From Nocardioides scoriae (GTDB taxonomy: Bacteria; Actinomycetota; Actinomycetes; Propionibacteriales; Nocardioidaceae): DNA of 64,000 nucleotides. Below, piece by piece: positions 57,601-64,000 of this stretch (position 1 is its first letter; each line of letters opens with the position of its first letter). The DNA is taken from the NCBI RefSeq assembly GCF_900104965.1, contig NZ_LT629757.1:2728001-2792000 (forward strand), written 5' to 3'. The position numbers were made by a program, and so were the translations under genes. Below the pieces are notes generated by a model. The model had not been told where the DNA came from, did no database searches, and saw only the letters and a list, made by a program, of their open reading frames with translations.

Positions 57601-59278
57601 CTGCACGGTCCAGCACCTGTACACCCACCAGCGCGAGGGCCGCCAGGGCCACGGGCATCTTGGCAAGCTCCGGGTGGATGAACTGGAAGTTGCCGTCGTC
57701 AGGCGACGAACGGATGAAGATCTTTCCGCGAGCGGGTCTGGCCCAGGTCCCGTTCTCGAGGAGCACGACGCGTGCGCTGAGCGGGTCGCCGTCCCGACGG
57801 GCCCCACCTGGTGCGAGTGCAGCGAGGATCGCCAGTGCCTGCGCCGAGCCCTCAGCTGTGAAGCCCTCGCCTCTGGCAGCCTCGATCCACCGCTCAATTC
57901 TGGGAATGGGCGGTATAGGGCCCATGAGTCGCTCCGCCTTCGAGCGGCGTTCTGTGTTCGACACACACCGAGGGTCGATCCATCCGGGCAGTTTGCCGAC
58001 TCCGACCCTCCACAGGGCCATGACGTCGTCCGCGATGTCAGGTGGCTGCATGGCAAGGTCGCGAGGACGGCGAAGCGTTCCCGTGGTGTCCGGCAAGCTG
58101 GGGATTTCTCGTAACGCCTTGAAGACGGGCTCGTTCAGCACGCCGTCTGCCCAGGAACGAAGTTCCTTGCCGCGACCTGGAAGCAGATCGAGGCTCGTCT
58201 GCGGCGTTGCTCGATCGACCACCTTGTGCCATGCCGCGGCAACCATTGCCGGGAGGACCTCGGTCAGAATCTCCTGATTGAATCTGCCTTCGAGCAGCCG
58301 ACGACGGTCCTCGGACAGCTTCCACGTGGTGTTGACGATGCCTGCCAATGTGCTTCGGTCGTCAGTGGGAAAGAACGCCCAGAACTGGCCCTCTTGACGC
58401 CGCCGCCCCGATCTCGGAACGGCCCAGCTCACCTTCACTGCTTCCCTACGTGCCAGCTCACCTGCGTCCTCCAGCGCCAGCTTGGAGGGGCGGAATTGGC
58501 GATCGACCACGACCCACTCGGACCGCTCCTCACCGACGGTCAGCTCGTACACGTCTTTGCCCCTGGCCGCCACTCCGATACGGCGCGCAATCTCGTCTGC
58601 TCGGTTCTCAAGCACCAGCTCGCGGGCCTGAGGCGAGAAGAGCATGAACTCCGAGGGGAAGTCTGCGAGATCCTCCTTCACGCCCGTGGCGTCGCGATCG
58701 AGAGGAATGCGGATGACAGTGCTCGCCCAGTCCATCAATTCGGCCAGCACCCGATCCTGACGGGCCTCCGCTTCCGGATCGAGTGGCGTGGCAAGACGCA
58801 GGACGGGAAATCGGGGGGCATCCGGGACCACGCGCCGAATACGCTCCCTCGTGACCTCACGGTCGAAGCCGAACGAGCCTGAACGACTGAACACCTGCGG
58901 GCGATCACTCAGCGCGACGACTGACTTGAACCCGAGCCCGAATCGTCCGATCGACTCGTCGCGCTTGCCGGATTGGTGGGAGCCGAGGAGGGATCGGACC
59001 CCGTCCTCGGTGAGAGGTGACCCCTGGTTGGCGACGTAGAGGACGTCGTAGGTCAGGACCACATGAATGCGGCCCGTCGTGCCCTGGAGGGCGTCAGCGG
59101 CATTCTGGACGAGCTCGAAGATCTGCTTACGGCCGTACCCGCCCTCGAAGATCGTCGTCTCGATGTTCGCGTCCGACTCGACCCGGATCGGCTGCTCACG
59201 GTACGCGGCGAGGCATCGGTTCGACTCCGCTGTCACCAGCTCGGACAACCCACTGGTGGGTCCGGCCCAATCGGTCAT
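54644..59278 (-). CDS. Giant GHKL (Hsp90/sacsin-like) ATPase fused to DEAD/DEAH helicase
   Basis: A 1544-residue protein. N-terminal GHKL ATPase: N-box 'QIFELVQNAADAL' (Asn59), then 'SIGRFGLGFKSV' near residue 112, as in sacsin/Hsp90-type ATPases. About 900 residues of uncharacterised sequence follow. The C-terminal SF2 helicase occupies about residues 1140-1544, with 'LVSLPTGAGKTRVAVQAL', 'VVVVDEAHTSVSP', 'GLTATPFRN' and motif VI 'YQQMIGRGLRGP'. ATG 59278 follows GGGGG; a GTG six bases upstream is less likely. It lies downstream of UvrD and the cytosine methyltransferase on the same strand. Codon use is less GC-biased than the chromosomal genes. A defence ATPase-helicase is the likeliest role. 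Confidence 0.88.
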   Translation of the reverse strand: MTDWAGPTSGLSELVTAESNRCLAAYREQPIRVESDANIETTIFEGGYGRKQIFELVQNAADALQGTTGRIHVVLTYDVLYVANQGSPLTEDGVRSLLGSHQSGKRDESIGRFGLGFKSVVALSDRPQVFSRSGSFGFDREVTRERIRRVVPDAPRFPVLRLATPLDPEAEARQDRVLAELMDWASTVIRIPLDRDATGVKEDLADFPSEFMLFSPQARELVLENRADEIARRIGVAARGKDVYELTVGEERSEWVVVDRQFRPSKLALEDAGELARREAVKVSWAVPRSGRRRQEGQFWAFFPTDDRSTLAGIVNTTWKLSEDRRRLLEGRFNQEILTEVLPAMVAAAWHKVVDRATPQTSLDLLPGRGKELRSWADGVLNEPVFKALREIPSLPDTTGTLRRPRDLAMQPPDIADDVMALWRVGVGKLPGWIDPRCVSNTERRSKAERLMGPIPPIPRIERWIEAARGEGFTAEGSAQALAILAALAPGGARRDGDPLSARVVLLENGTWARPARGKIFIRSSPDDGNFQFIHPELAKMPVALAALALVGVQVLDRAGELRHVLARARDPRSVDWAKAWSLARQCTVEVARTILADELPAPVEHHVQVRTLTGQFRPLNETFLPGPVLAPGIGANAPFCLDSRFHEQERALISSLGAVDQPLLRQGGQAEMWLDRYHDQIKDHFVESCDGAKPQMDRLVVLDEGGLPWPLQSLDRLPDPAREAVTRRVLQLASTDAIQVRHATQTQYGRKKYRNPAIQRIREHGRLETSFGPLVPGFCLIASDDMPPDVLPTVELPTVVAEQLGVRTDPIDLSALAWSALHGVAVTWHDDPDRSARFYSWAVHFSEAPQRILAHVGSTVGVRPPREVAVVRNRDVLQSLREQQIPVVFVEDEGDAEALQASWGLAEGTRLLEQELVFSATGDPESVVFHFPAMKLWLSPEQQETRFQVCSEISIVSATPQGQRARAVDSALHEGTVLVTSPDPAAVLRGVSRSLGLDMGPADVRSVLDQVENEARRVLVTQLRRAPDDATRLSLLVDAEVLRRTLPRAALEAIELEQGVIEDPVELARLVLAVQGVTTLSHFRAVLDEKGLNPPQTWAGQRSTRNWVTELGFAPELAGFAGQPRPANFVVEGPTELGDLHDYQEICVENIRSMVQGGQPRRGLVSLPTGAGKTRVAVQALVEEIRDGELRGPIVWIAQSDELCEQAVETWSYIWRSVGPREPLAIGRLWGNNEVSEETSAIQLVVATPQKLKEKDAQPDYAWMTETSVVVVDEAHTSVSPMYTKVLEWLGRKARTRREDRPLIGLTATPFRNTNVEETRRLVNRYDGNRLDGKAFEDDEPYPVLQAKRILAQVEQRVIDGAQVRLSKLEQEEVERFGRLPRNVEARLGADIERNKTIVEDLMSLPDDWPALVFASSVENARALAAQLVHKGIPSVAIDASTPGPVRRWYIDEFKAGRIRVITNYNVLSQGFDAPRVRAVYVTRPTFSANLYQQMIGRGLRGPLNGGSERVLIVNVKDNIDQYGDKLAFTEFDYLWSETSNTD

Positions 59279-59363
59279 TTGCACTACCCCCGAGATTGAT
59301 CAGTCGATGTCGAGAAGTTGGTTCTTTCTATCAACAGGGTCCGATTTCTGTGGCTGAAGTCGC

Positions 59364-61076
59364 TCAGCGCAAGAACGTCGCCAACCCGGAGATGGTCGGC
59401 ACGGCGGCGAGCGATGGCTTCCCGGCTCGGTCCCGGACCACTCCGGTCACGACCCCCTCCACCCCGATGCCGCCGGCCAGATCGGGCCAACCCCATCGTG
59501 ACCCCACGGTTCCCGCCTCGACTCGGCGCGCGACCAGTTCTCCGAAGGCGGGGGTCGTGTGTCCGATCCGACGCTCTGCCGAGCGGACCTCCCAGACCGG
59601 AACCCCAAGTGTGGACGAGCGGCGATCGAAGGCCGCTGCAACTCGTCCTCCGATCACAATCTCGTCGGCCTCGATGTCCGGATCGATCGCGATGTCATCC
59701 GGCCTGAGCTCGATCGCCGCCGTCATCCACCGCTGATGGCCGCCGACGATCCAGCGGCCAGTGGTCTTGTCGTAATGGAAGAATCTCGGCCGGTCCAGCC
59801 CCGCTCCCACAAGCCTGTCCCGCGCGCGGGTGAGCGCGACATAAGCGACCGAACTGCCGTCCGGTTCTCGCATCCCGTCGGGATCGACCACGACGACGTT
59901 GTCGAACTCGAGCCCCTTGGCCCGATGCACCGTCGACACCACCACCGGGCCGGGCCCCGCACCGAGGGCAGCAGGAAAGTCACCGAGGTCCACCCGCATG
60001 GTCAGACGCGCAATGTCGATCCGATCTGCGACGCGCAGGTTGCGCTCGGTCGCCTTGAGTAGCCGCCAGGAGGCTTCGGGATCAGACACCACTCCGGTGA
60101 GACGATCAATCACATCGGTTTTGGTGATGGACGTGGTGGAACCTGAGACCGCTCGTGCGACCCAGGTCTCCAGAGGCTGCTTCTCGACAAGCGGCCGAAG
60201 TCTTGCCGTGACCTCCAGTTCGCGAAGCACTCCCGCGACGACGAGCGCATCACCGTTCGTTCGGCACAGAAATGCAGTGGTTCCAGGCCATCTGGCGACA
60301 GGTCGTGCCACACCCGCCACGTCACCCATCGTCAGGACAGAGCCGAGGTGGTCCTCCACCGCTTGCGTCCACTCCCCGCCGTCGAGATCGGTCGCGCCGA
60401 GTGACGCGACCGATCTCGCGTCTTCGGACCTCGCTCGGTACTGACCCAGGAGGCGAACGCGATCGACGGGGTGTCGCCCGCTGAGCAACGCCGCCTCGTC
60501 GAGGAAGTCACGCGCCGTCATGTCTGTTGCGTCGGTGAGCTGGAAGTCGTAGAGCGCCTGGCGCGGGTCCCCGAGCAAGGTGAAGCCTGCCCCCTCTGGG
60601 AGAGCTCGAAGAAGGTCGAGCACAAAGCGTGCACGAATCCCGACGAGGTCCTGGACCTCGTCGACCACCACGTGGCCGAGCAACGAGAGCGATTCGCTGG
60701 CTGCGCCAGCAGCCAGCACCGCGCGGATCCGCTCGATCCGGCCGTCGAAGTCGAGACCAGCCCAGTCGTCTGCCGCCACCTCATCGAGCAGCATGGTCGC
60801 GGTGCTGTCGATCGTCCGAATGGTCGGGAGCGGACGGGCCGATCGGGGACCGAGCCGGCTACGAAGCGCCGCGACGGCAGCCCGCGAGAAGCTCAAGACG
60901 AGAACTTCGTCGACGACGTCGAGGTCGTGCAGCTCAGCGAGTGCATCGACCCGGGCGGCGACCACCTCGGTCTTGCCGCTCCCCGGCGCCGCGAGCACGA
61001 TCTGCCGTGCGTCCGGCTCCGCCTCTGCGACTGCCACCTGCTCGGCGTCGAGACCGTGCGAGACCCCCTCACGCAC
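59364..61076 (-). CDS. UvrD/Rep-like superfamily 1 helicase
   Basis: A 570-residue SF1 helicase, shorter than housekeeping UvrD. Motifs in order: Q-motif 'LDAEQVAVAEA', Walker A 'LAAPGSGKT' (residues 28-36), 'VVVDEVQDLVG', 'LLGDPRQALYDF', 'LLGQYRARSEDARS', 'VSTVHRAKGLEFDNVVVVD' and 'VAYVALTRARDRLV'. A C-terminal extension of about 130 residues lacks recognisable nuclease motifs. GTG at 61076 lies 7 bases after the methyltransferase stop with GAGG upstream, so it is co-translated with the methyltransferase. It is followed after 85 bases by the GHKL-helicase. Confidence 0.88.
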   Translation of the reverse strand: MREGVSHGLDAEQVAVAEAEPDARQIVLAAPGSGKTEVVAARVDALAELHDLDVVDEVLVLSFSRAAVAALRSRLGPRSARPLPTIRTIDSTATMLLDEVAADDWAGLDFDGRIERIRAVLAAGAASESLSLLGHVVVDEVQDLVGIRARFVLDLLRALPEGAGFTLLGDPRQALYDFQLTDATDMTARDFLDEAALLSGRHPVDRVRLLGQYRARSEDARSVASLGATDLDGGEWTQAVEDHLGSVLTMGDVAGVARPVARWPGTTAFLCRTNGDALVVAGVLRELEVTARLRPLVEKQPLETWVARAVSGSTTSITKTDVIDRLTGVVSDPEASWRLLKATERNLRVADRIDIARLTMRVDLGDFPAALGAGPGPVVVSTVHRAKGLEFDNVVVVDPDGMREPDGSSVAYVALTRARDRLVGAGLDRPRFFHYDKTTGRWIVGGHQRWMTAAIELRPDDIAIDPDIEADEIVIGGRVAAAFDRRSSTLGVPVWEVRSAERRIGHTTPAFGELVARRVEAGTVGSRWGWPDLAGGIGVEGVVTGVVRDRAGKPSLAAVPTISGLATFLR

Positions 61077-61083
61077 GACGACC

Positions 61084-62136
61084 TCAGGCCAGACGGTCTG
61101 CGACGACGGTGGCGATCGACCGGGCGAGGGGCGGCGGCACGGCGTTGCCGATCTGACGGGCGATCGACACCTTCGTGCCGCACCACTCGAAGTCCTCGGG
61201 AAAGCCCTGGATGGACGCCGCCTCGGCATGGGTGATGGGCCGGTCCTCCGTCGGGTGGAGGTAACGCCCCTTCTCAGGCTTGAAGAACTCCGTGCGAATC
61301 GTCACCGACGGCCGGTCCCAACGCAAGCGGCCCATCACGTCGCCCGACCCGCTACGGTGACGCCGCCAGCAGGGGCTCGACAACTCGTCAGGTAGGTCGA
61401 ATCGATTGCCGCCCGGCGGAATGGCTGCGTAGCGGGCACGGGACAGGTCGCTCACGTCCCGCGTGATGTGCAGATCGCGCATCTTGAAGGGGCCTGGCAG
61501 CGTTCGACCGCGGAACTCGACCACACTGTCGGGCAGCTCGGTCTTCGTCACCCGGGGGGCGAGCCAGGCCGGGAAGGCGTCAGACAGCGAGCGGACGTCC
61601 CACAGCTCGGGGAGTCCGATCTCCCGGGTGCCGCGCCGTCGTCCGATCACAACCGCGCGGCGACGCGCCTGCGCCGCTCCGTGATCCGCGGCGTTGACGA
61701 CCTGCATTTCGATCTCGTAAGCACCCAGGCGGCCCCGGGCACGAACCAGGCCGGTGAGTTCGGCGAACTGAGTCGACTTGAGGAACTGCGGCACGTTCTC
61801 CATGACGAAGAAAGCGGGTCGGACCCGTTCCAAGGTCTCCACGTAGTGCTCCCACATCGCATTGCGGGGATCCTGCGGGTCGCGCGTGCCGAGTGAGGAA
61901 AAGCCCTGACAGGGGGGCCCGCCCACCACGACGTCGGCCTGGGGTAGCGAACCCCTGGTCCAGTCCGCGATGTCACCCACATGGATGTGGTCGCCGAAGT
62001 TCTGGGCGTACGTGGCCGCCGCGTGCAGATCCCACTCCACGGCGGCGATCGGGGCGAATCGCCCGGTCGAAACGAAACCCGAGGTCAGCCCCCCACAGCC
62101 GGCGAAAAGATCCATGAGCTTCGCTTCTCCCGACAC
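61084..62136 (-). CDS. DNA (cytosine-5)-methyltransferase
   Basis: A 350-residue C5-cytosine methyltransferase. Motif I 'MDLFAGCGGLTSGF' (residues 8-21), motif IV 'VVGGPPCQGFSS' with catalytic Cys76, 'VMENV' (motif VI), 'AQARRRAVVIG' (motif VIII), and motif X 'ARQIGNAVPPPLARSIATVV'. The target-recognition region lies at about residues 190-290. GTG at 62136 is 6 bases after TACGCT (62148-62143), a leaderless promoter of its own. Vsr lies upstream and two ATPase/helicases downstream; no ordinary restriction endonuclease is seen. Recognition sequence cannot be predicted. Confidence 0.94.
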   Translation of the reverse strand: MSGEAKLMDLFAGCGGLTSGFVSTGRFAPIAAVEWDLHAAATYAQNFGDHIHVGDIADWTRGSLPQADVVVGGPPCQGFSSLGTRDPQDPRNAMWEHYVETLERVRPAFFVMENVPQFLKSTQFAELTGLVRARGRLGAYEIEMQVVNAADHGAAQARRRAVVIGRRRGTREIGLPELWDVRSLSDAFPAWLAPRVTKTELPDSVVEFRGRTLPGPFKMRDLHITRDVSDLSRARYAAIPPGGNRFDLPDELSSPCWRRHRSGSGDVMGRLRWDRPSVTIRTEFFKPEKGRYLHPTEDRPITHAEAASIQGFPEDFEWCGTKVSIARQIGNAVPPPLARSIATVVADRLA

Positions 62137-62142
62137 GCCGGC

Positions 62143-62148
62143 AGCGTA
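62143..62148 (-). promoter_or_regulatory. -10 box of the methyltransferase gene
   Basis: TACGCT on the minus strand, 6 bases before the GTG start. It lies in the 41-base gap after vsr, so the methyltransferase can be expressed independently of the upstream genes, as needed to protect DNA before any restriction activity appears. Confidence 0.6.
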
Positions 62149-62177
62149 CGTGAGCGGGGGGACACTGTGCCGCAGGC

Positions 62178-62639
62178 TCACCACGGGCGCACGGCTGCGA
62201 CGACGCGCACGGCGGCCTCGCTCACCGCCTCGTGCTCCCACACCCGCACCACCGCCCATCCGGCGTCGATCAGCACGGCGTCCGTGTCACGGTCCCGCCG
62301 GACGTTTCCGGCCAGCTTCTCCGACCACCAGGCGCCGTTCGCCTTGGGCGACGTGGCGTGCTCCGGGCACGCGTGCCAGAAGCACCCGTCGACGAACACA
62401 GCCACCTGCCTGCGCGGGAAGGCGACGTCGATTGTTCTCCTGGGGCGGCCGGGGACCGGCCAGCCGATGCGGTAGCGCAGCCCGAGACGGTGCAGCTCAC
62501 GGCGCAGCGCCAGCTCCGGAACGGTGCCCAGCCGTCTCTGCCGGCTCATGCGTGACGCGACCTCTGCGGAGGACGCTCTGACGGGTCCGTTTCGTAGCGG
62601 CCCCGCCGCCGGCTCCCCGCCGTTCAGGCGAGCACCCAC
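62178..62639 (-). CDS. vsr: Very-short-patch repair (Vsr) endonuclease
   Basis: A protein of 153 residues (GTG 62639) or 123 (ATG 62549). The Vsr fold is clear: 'ELALRRELHRLGLRYRIGWPVPGRPRRTIDVAFPRRQVAVFVDGCFWHACPEHATSPKANGAWWSEKLAGNVRRDRDTDAVLIDAGWAVVRVWEHE', with catalytic Asp in 'TIDVAF', zinc-site His/Cys in 'CFWHACPEH' and catalytic His nearby. It nicks at T:G mismatches formed by deamination of 5-methylcytosine, matching the adjacent methyltransferase. The GTG start overlaps the upstream winged-helix gene by 16 bases. Confidence 0.92.
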   Translation of the reverse strand: MGARLNGGEPAAGPLRNGPVRASSAEVASRMSRQRRLGTVPELALRRELHRLGLRYRIGWPVPGRPRRTIDVAFPRRQVAVFVDGCFWHACPEHATSPKANGAWWSEKLAGNVRRDRDTDAVLIDAGWAVVRVWEHEAVSEAAVRVVAAVRPW

Positions 62640-62869
62640 GGGGTCCCGGGGCGCCGGCCGTTCGCCGGTCGCAGAACACCGCTGTCGCGCAGCGTCTGCG
62701 CCGCCCACCTGATGTCGTACTGCCAGGTGTAGAACAGGTCGCCGGAAGCGCGCAGATCATGCTCGTGACGCTGCCAGACCTCCCGTGCCACCTGCACCAC
62801 CGTCCCGCTCCCACCGAGGTTCTTCAGCGCCTCGATCACCCAGCTCTTCAGGTCACTCTTGGTCGCCAC
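62624..62869 (-). CDS. Small winged-helix protein (Mrr-N-like)
   Basis: An 81-residue protein that is one winged helix: 'SDLKSWVIEALKNLGGSGTVVQVAREVWQRHEHDLRASGDLFYTWQYDIRWAAQTLRDSGVLRPANGR..GTPWVLA'. This is the pattern of the N-terminal DNA-binding domain of Mrr-type restriction proteins, but without the nuclease. It could be a free-standing specificity or regulatory subunit for the neighbouring helicases. GTG at 62869 follows GGGGGAG. It starts 15 bases after the UvrD-like gene and overlaps vsr, so the three are co-transcribed. Confidence 0.78.
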   Translation of the reverse strand: MATKSDLKSWVIEALKNLGGSGTVVQVAREVWQRHEHDLRASGDLFYTWQYDIRWAAQTLRDSGVLRPANGRRPGTPWVLA

Positions 62870-62884
62870 CGCTCCCCCATTCGC

Positions 62885-64000
62885 TCACGACGTAGCTCGT
62901 TCGAAGAATTCGCTCGGGTCGCCCGTCCACAGCACAACGAGCTCGTCCCTTGCGCGCGTGGCCGCGACGTAGAACAGGGAGCGCTCTCGCAAGACGGCGT
63001 CGTCGCGTTCCTGATCGGTGAGTCCCTTGAGGACGTACTGCGCCGGCATGAGGCTGCTGTCCGCACCGAAGATGACGACACGGGAGAACTCCATGCCCTT
63101 GGCGCGGTGCATGGTCATCACGACGGGGTCCTTGGCCGTCTGCGCTTGGTTGGTCACCACGCGGACCTTGGTGCCGCGTTCGTCCAGACCGCGCGAAACC
63201 TGCTGAGCCTGGGTCGCGTCCCGCACGAGGATGCCGATCGAGTCCGGCGCCGCACCGGCAGTCACCCAGGCCCGCACCAGATCGGCGCAGGCGTCGAGCT
63301 CTTGGGTGAGGTTGTCCGCGCGGATGAGCTGTGGGGCGGGACCCAACCGGGCGGAGCGGTAGCCCGACACCTCGGCCGCGTCGGACTCCAGGTCGCTGTA
63401 GCCGCCGGTTTCGAGTACCTGGACCGCGAAATGGAGGTTTTGAGCCGTTGTCCGGTAGTTCAGCTGTAGACGCCTGGAACGCCCGACGATCTTGATGCCC
63501 AAGCGACCGAGCACCACTCGCTGGCCGTAGATCCGCTGATGGGCGTCCTCGGCTATGAAGAGGTCGTCCTGCCCCTCGGGTACGAGGGCTCTGAGAAACT
63601 GCCAGTGGGTCGGGCGGAGGTCCTGACCCTCGTCCACCAGCACGTGGTCGACGAGCGGCGATGACCTACGGCCGAGGGCCTCAGCGGCTACCGCCGCGGC
63701 CTCACCGAAGTCGATTCCTCCGTCGATACTCGATCGGGCGCGGTAGCTCTCGACGACCTTCCAGACCTCGGCGCGACGGACACGGTCCAGGGCGACGCCG
63801 CGGCCGGGTCGACGCGCCTTGAAGTAGCCGTCCCTCGACGTGATCCGACCGGGCACGACGACCATGTCGTACTCCGCCTGGAAGAACGCTGCGTGCCGCA
63901 GGTCTGCTGGGAGGTCGGCGTCGGAGGAGGCGACCGCGTCGCGCCACCGCTCGTCGCTGTCGACCAGGCGCGCTGCGATGCGTTCGCTGCGATCCCCGAG
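62885..64000 (-). CDS. UvrD-like helicase of the NERD-associated type (N-terminus outside window)
   Basis: The frame is open to the window edge, so only the C-terminal 371 residues are seen. They contain 'VDHVLVDEGQDLRPTHWQFLRALV', 'FIAEDAHQRIYGQRVVL', 'QLNYRTTAQNL', 'MTMHRAKGMEFSRVVIFG' and 'LFYVAATRARDELVVLW', i.e. helicase motifs II-VI. The Walker A part and any NERD domain would lie beyond 64000. The visible linker ('FFQAEYDMVVVPGRITSRDGYFKARRPGRGVALDRVRRAEVWKVVESYRA') is typical of NERD-UvrD helicases found in defence regions. It is the first gene of a run with the winged-helix and vsr genes. Confidence 0.85.
   Translation of the reverse strand, partial: LGDRSERIAARLVDSDERWRDAVASSDADLPADLRHAAFFQAEYDMVVVPGRITSRDGYFKARRPGRGVALDRVRRAEVWKVVESYRARSSIDGGIDFGEAAAVAAEALGRRSSPLVDHVLVDEGQDLRPTHWQFLRALVPEGQDDLFIAEDAHQRIYGQRVVLGRLGIKIVGRSRRLQLNYRTTAQNLHFAVQVLETGGYSDLESDAAEVSGYRSARLGPAPQLIRADNLTQELDACADLVRAWVTAGAAPDSIGILVRDATQAQQVSRGLDERGTKVRVVTNQAQTAKDPVVMTMHRAKGMEFSRVVIFGADSSLMPAQYVLKGLTDQERDDAVLRERSLFYVAATRARDELVVLWTGDPSEFFERATS

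Noticed and set aside
59364-62639. Classical DISARM or type II restriction-modification system
   Set aside because: No DUF1998 (DrmB), PLD nuclease or restriction endonuclease is visible; only the methyltransferase and helicase parts are shared in type.
1-64000. CRISPR array, prophage or insertion sequence
   Set aside because: No regularly spaced short repeats with unique spacers, no integrase, transposase or phage structural genes were seen; the only repeats are the palindromic intergenic families listed.

Overview
The window is high-GC actinobacterial chromosome, most likely Nocardioides or a close relative (Propionibacteriales). Pointers are strong G/C third-position bias, GTP-type PEP carboxykinase, a proteasome activator (Bpa), a DinB/DUF664 protein of the thiol-dependent type, DUF5926/DUF4333/DUF4446/DUF6457 proteins, and many promoters whose -10 box ends only 6-8 bases before the start codon (leaderless genes). 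The genus is an inference from gene content; no rRNA is present.

Layout. 1-6.4 kb: tail of a secreted repeat protein, then a leucine-catabolism operon (accD1-accA1-HMG-CoA lyase) divergent from its TetR regulator, with matching operators over both -10 boxes. 6.4-15.2 kb: housekeeping genes (EcsC-like, aat, rhodanese, Fpg/Nei glycosylase, AAA ATPase, AlkZ-like winged-helix protein, DinB, GDPD, anti-sigma-like ATPase, SEC-C protein). 15.3-18.5 kb: DUF4333 lipoprotein and a small type VII secretion-type cluster with a glycine/alanine-rich effector-like protein. 18.5-25.4 kb: arginine deiminase, a LarB-LarC-GDT1 operon, multicopper oxidase plus membrane partner, prephenate dehydratase. 25.4-34.8 kb: PAP2-lipid kinase fusion, serS-HAD-GNAT-HAD operon, bpa, quinone reductase, mobA. 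34.8-44.6 kb: amidase, two tRNA-Ser genes, a surface-sugar cluster (aminotransferase, flippase, glycosyltransferase), a 47-residue secreted peptide convergent with a LuxR/TrmB-type regulator, pckG, a dispersed repeat cluster and tRNA-Arg. 44.6-52.1 kb: FkbM methyltransferase, TetR/MFS pair, a zinc-ribbon protein, and an NrtR-type Nudix regulator divergent from an SPFH + NAD-kinase-like operon.

52.1-64 kb: a genomic island with visibly lower GC and relaxed codon use. It opens with a broken 5' fragment of a NERD-domain gene and other remnants. It then carries a DUF262-DUF1524 (GmrSD-type) nuclease and, on the opposite strand, a large GHKL(Hsp90/sacsin)-ATPase fused to a DEAD/DEAH helicase, a UvrD-like helicase, a C5-cytosine methyltransferase, a Vsr endonuclease, a small winged-helix protein and a second UvrD-like helicase that runs off the window. 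No conventional restriction endonuclease accompanies the methyltransferase, so the GHKL-helicase plus UvrD pair is the best candidate here for an undescribed modification-linked defence system.
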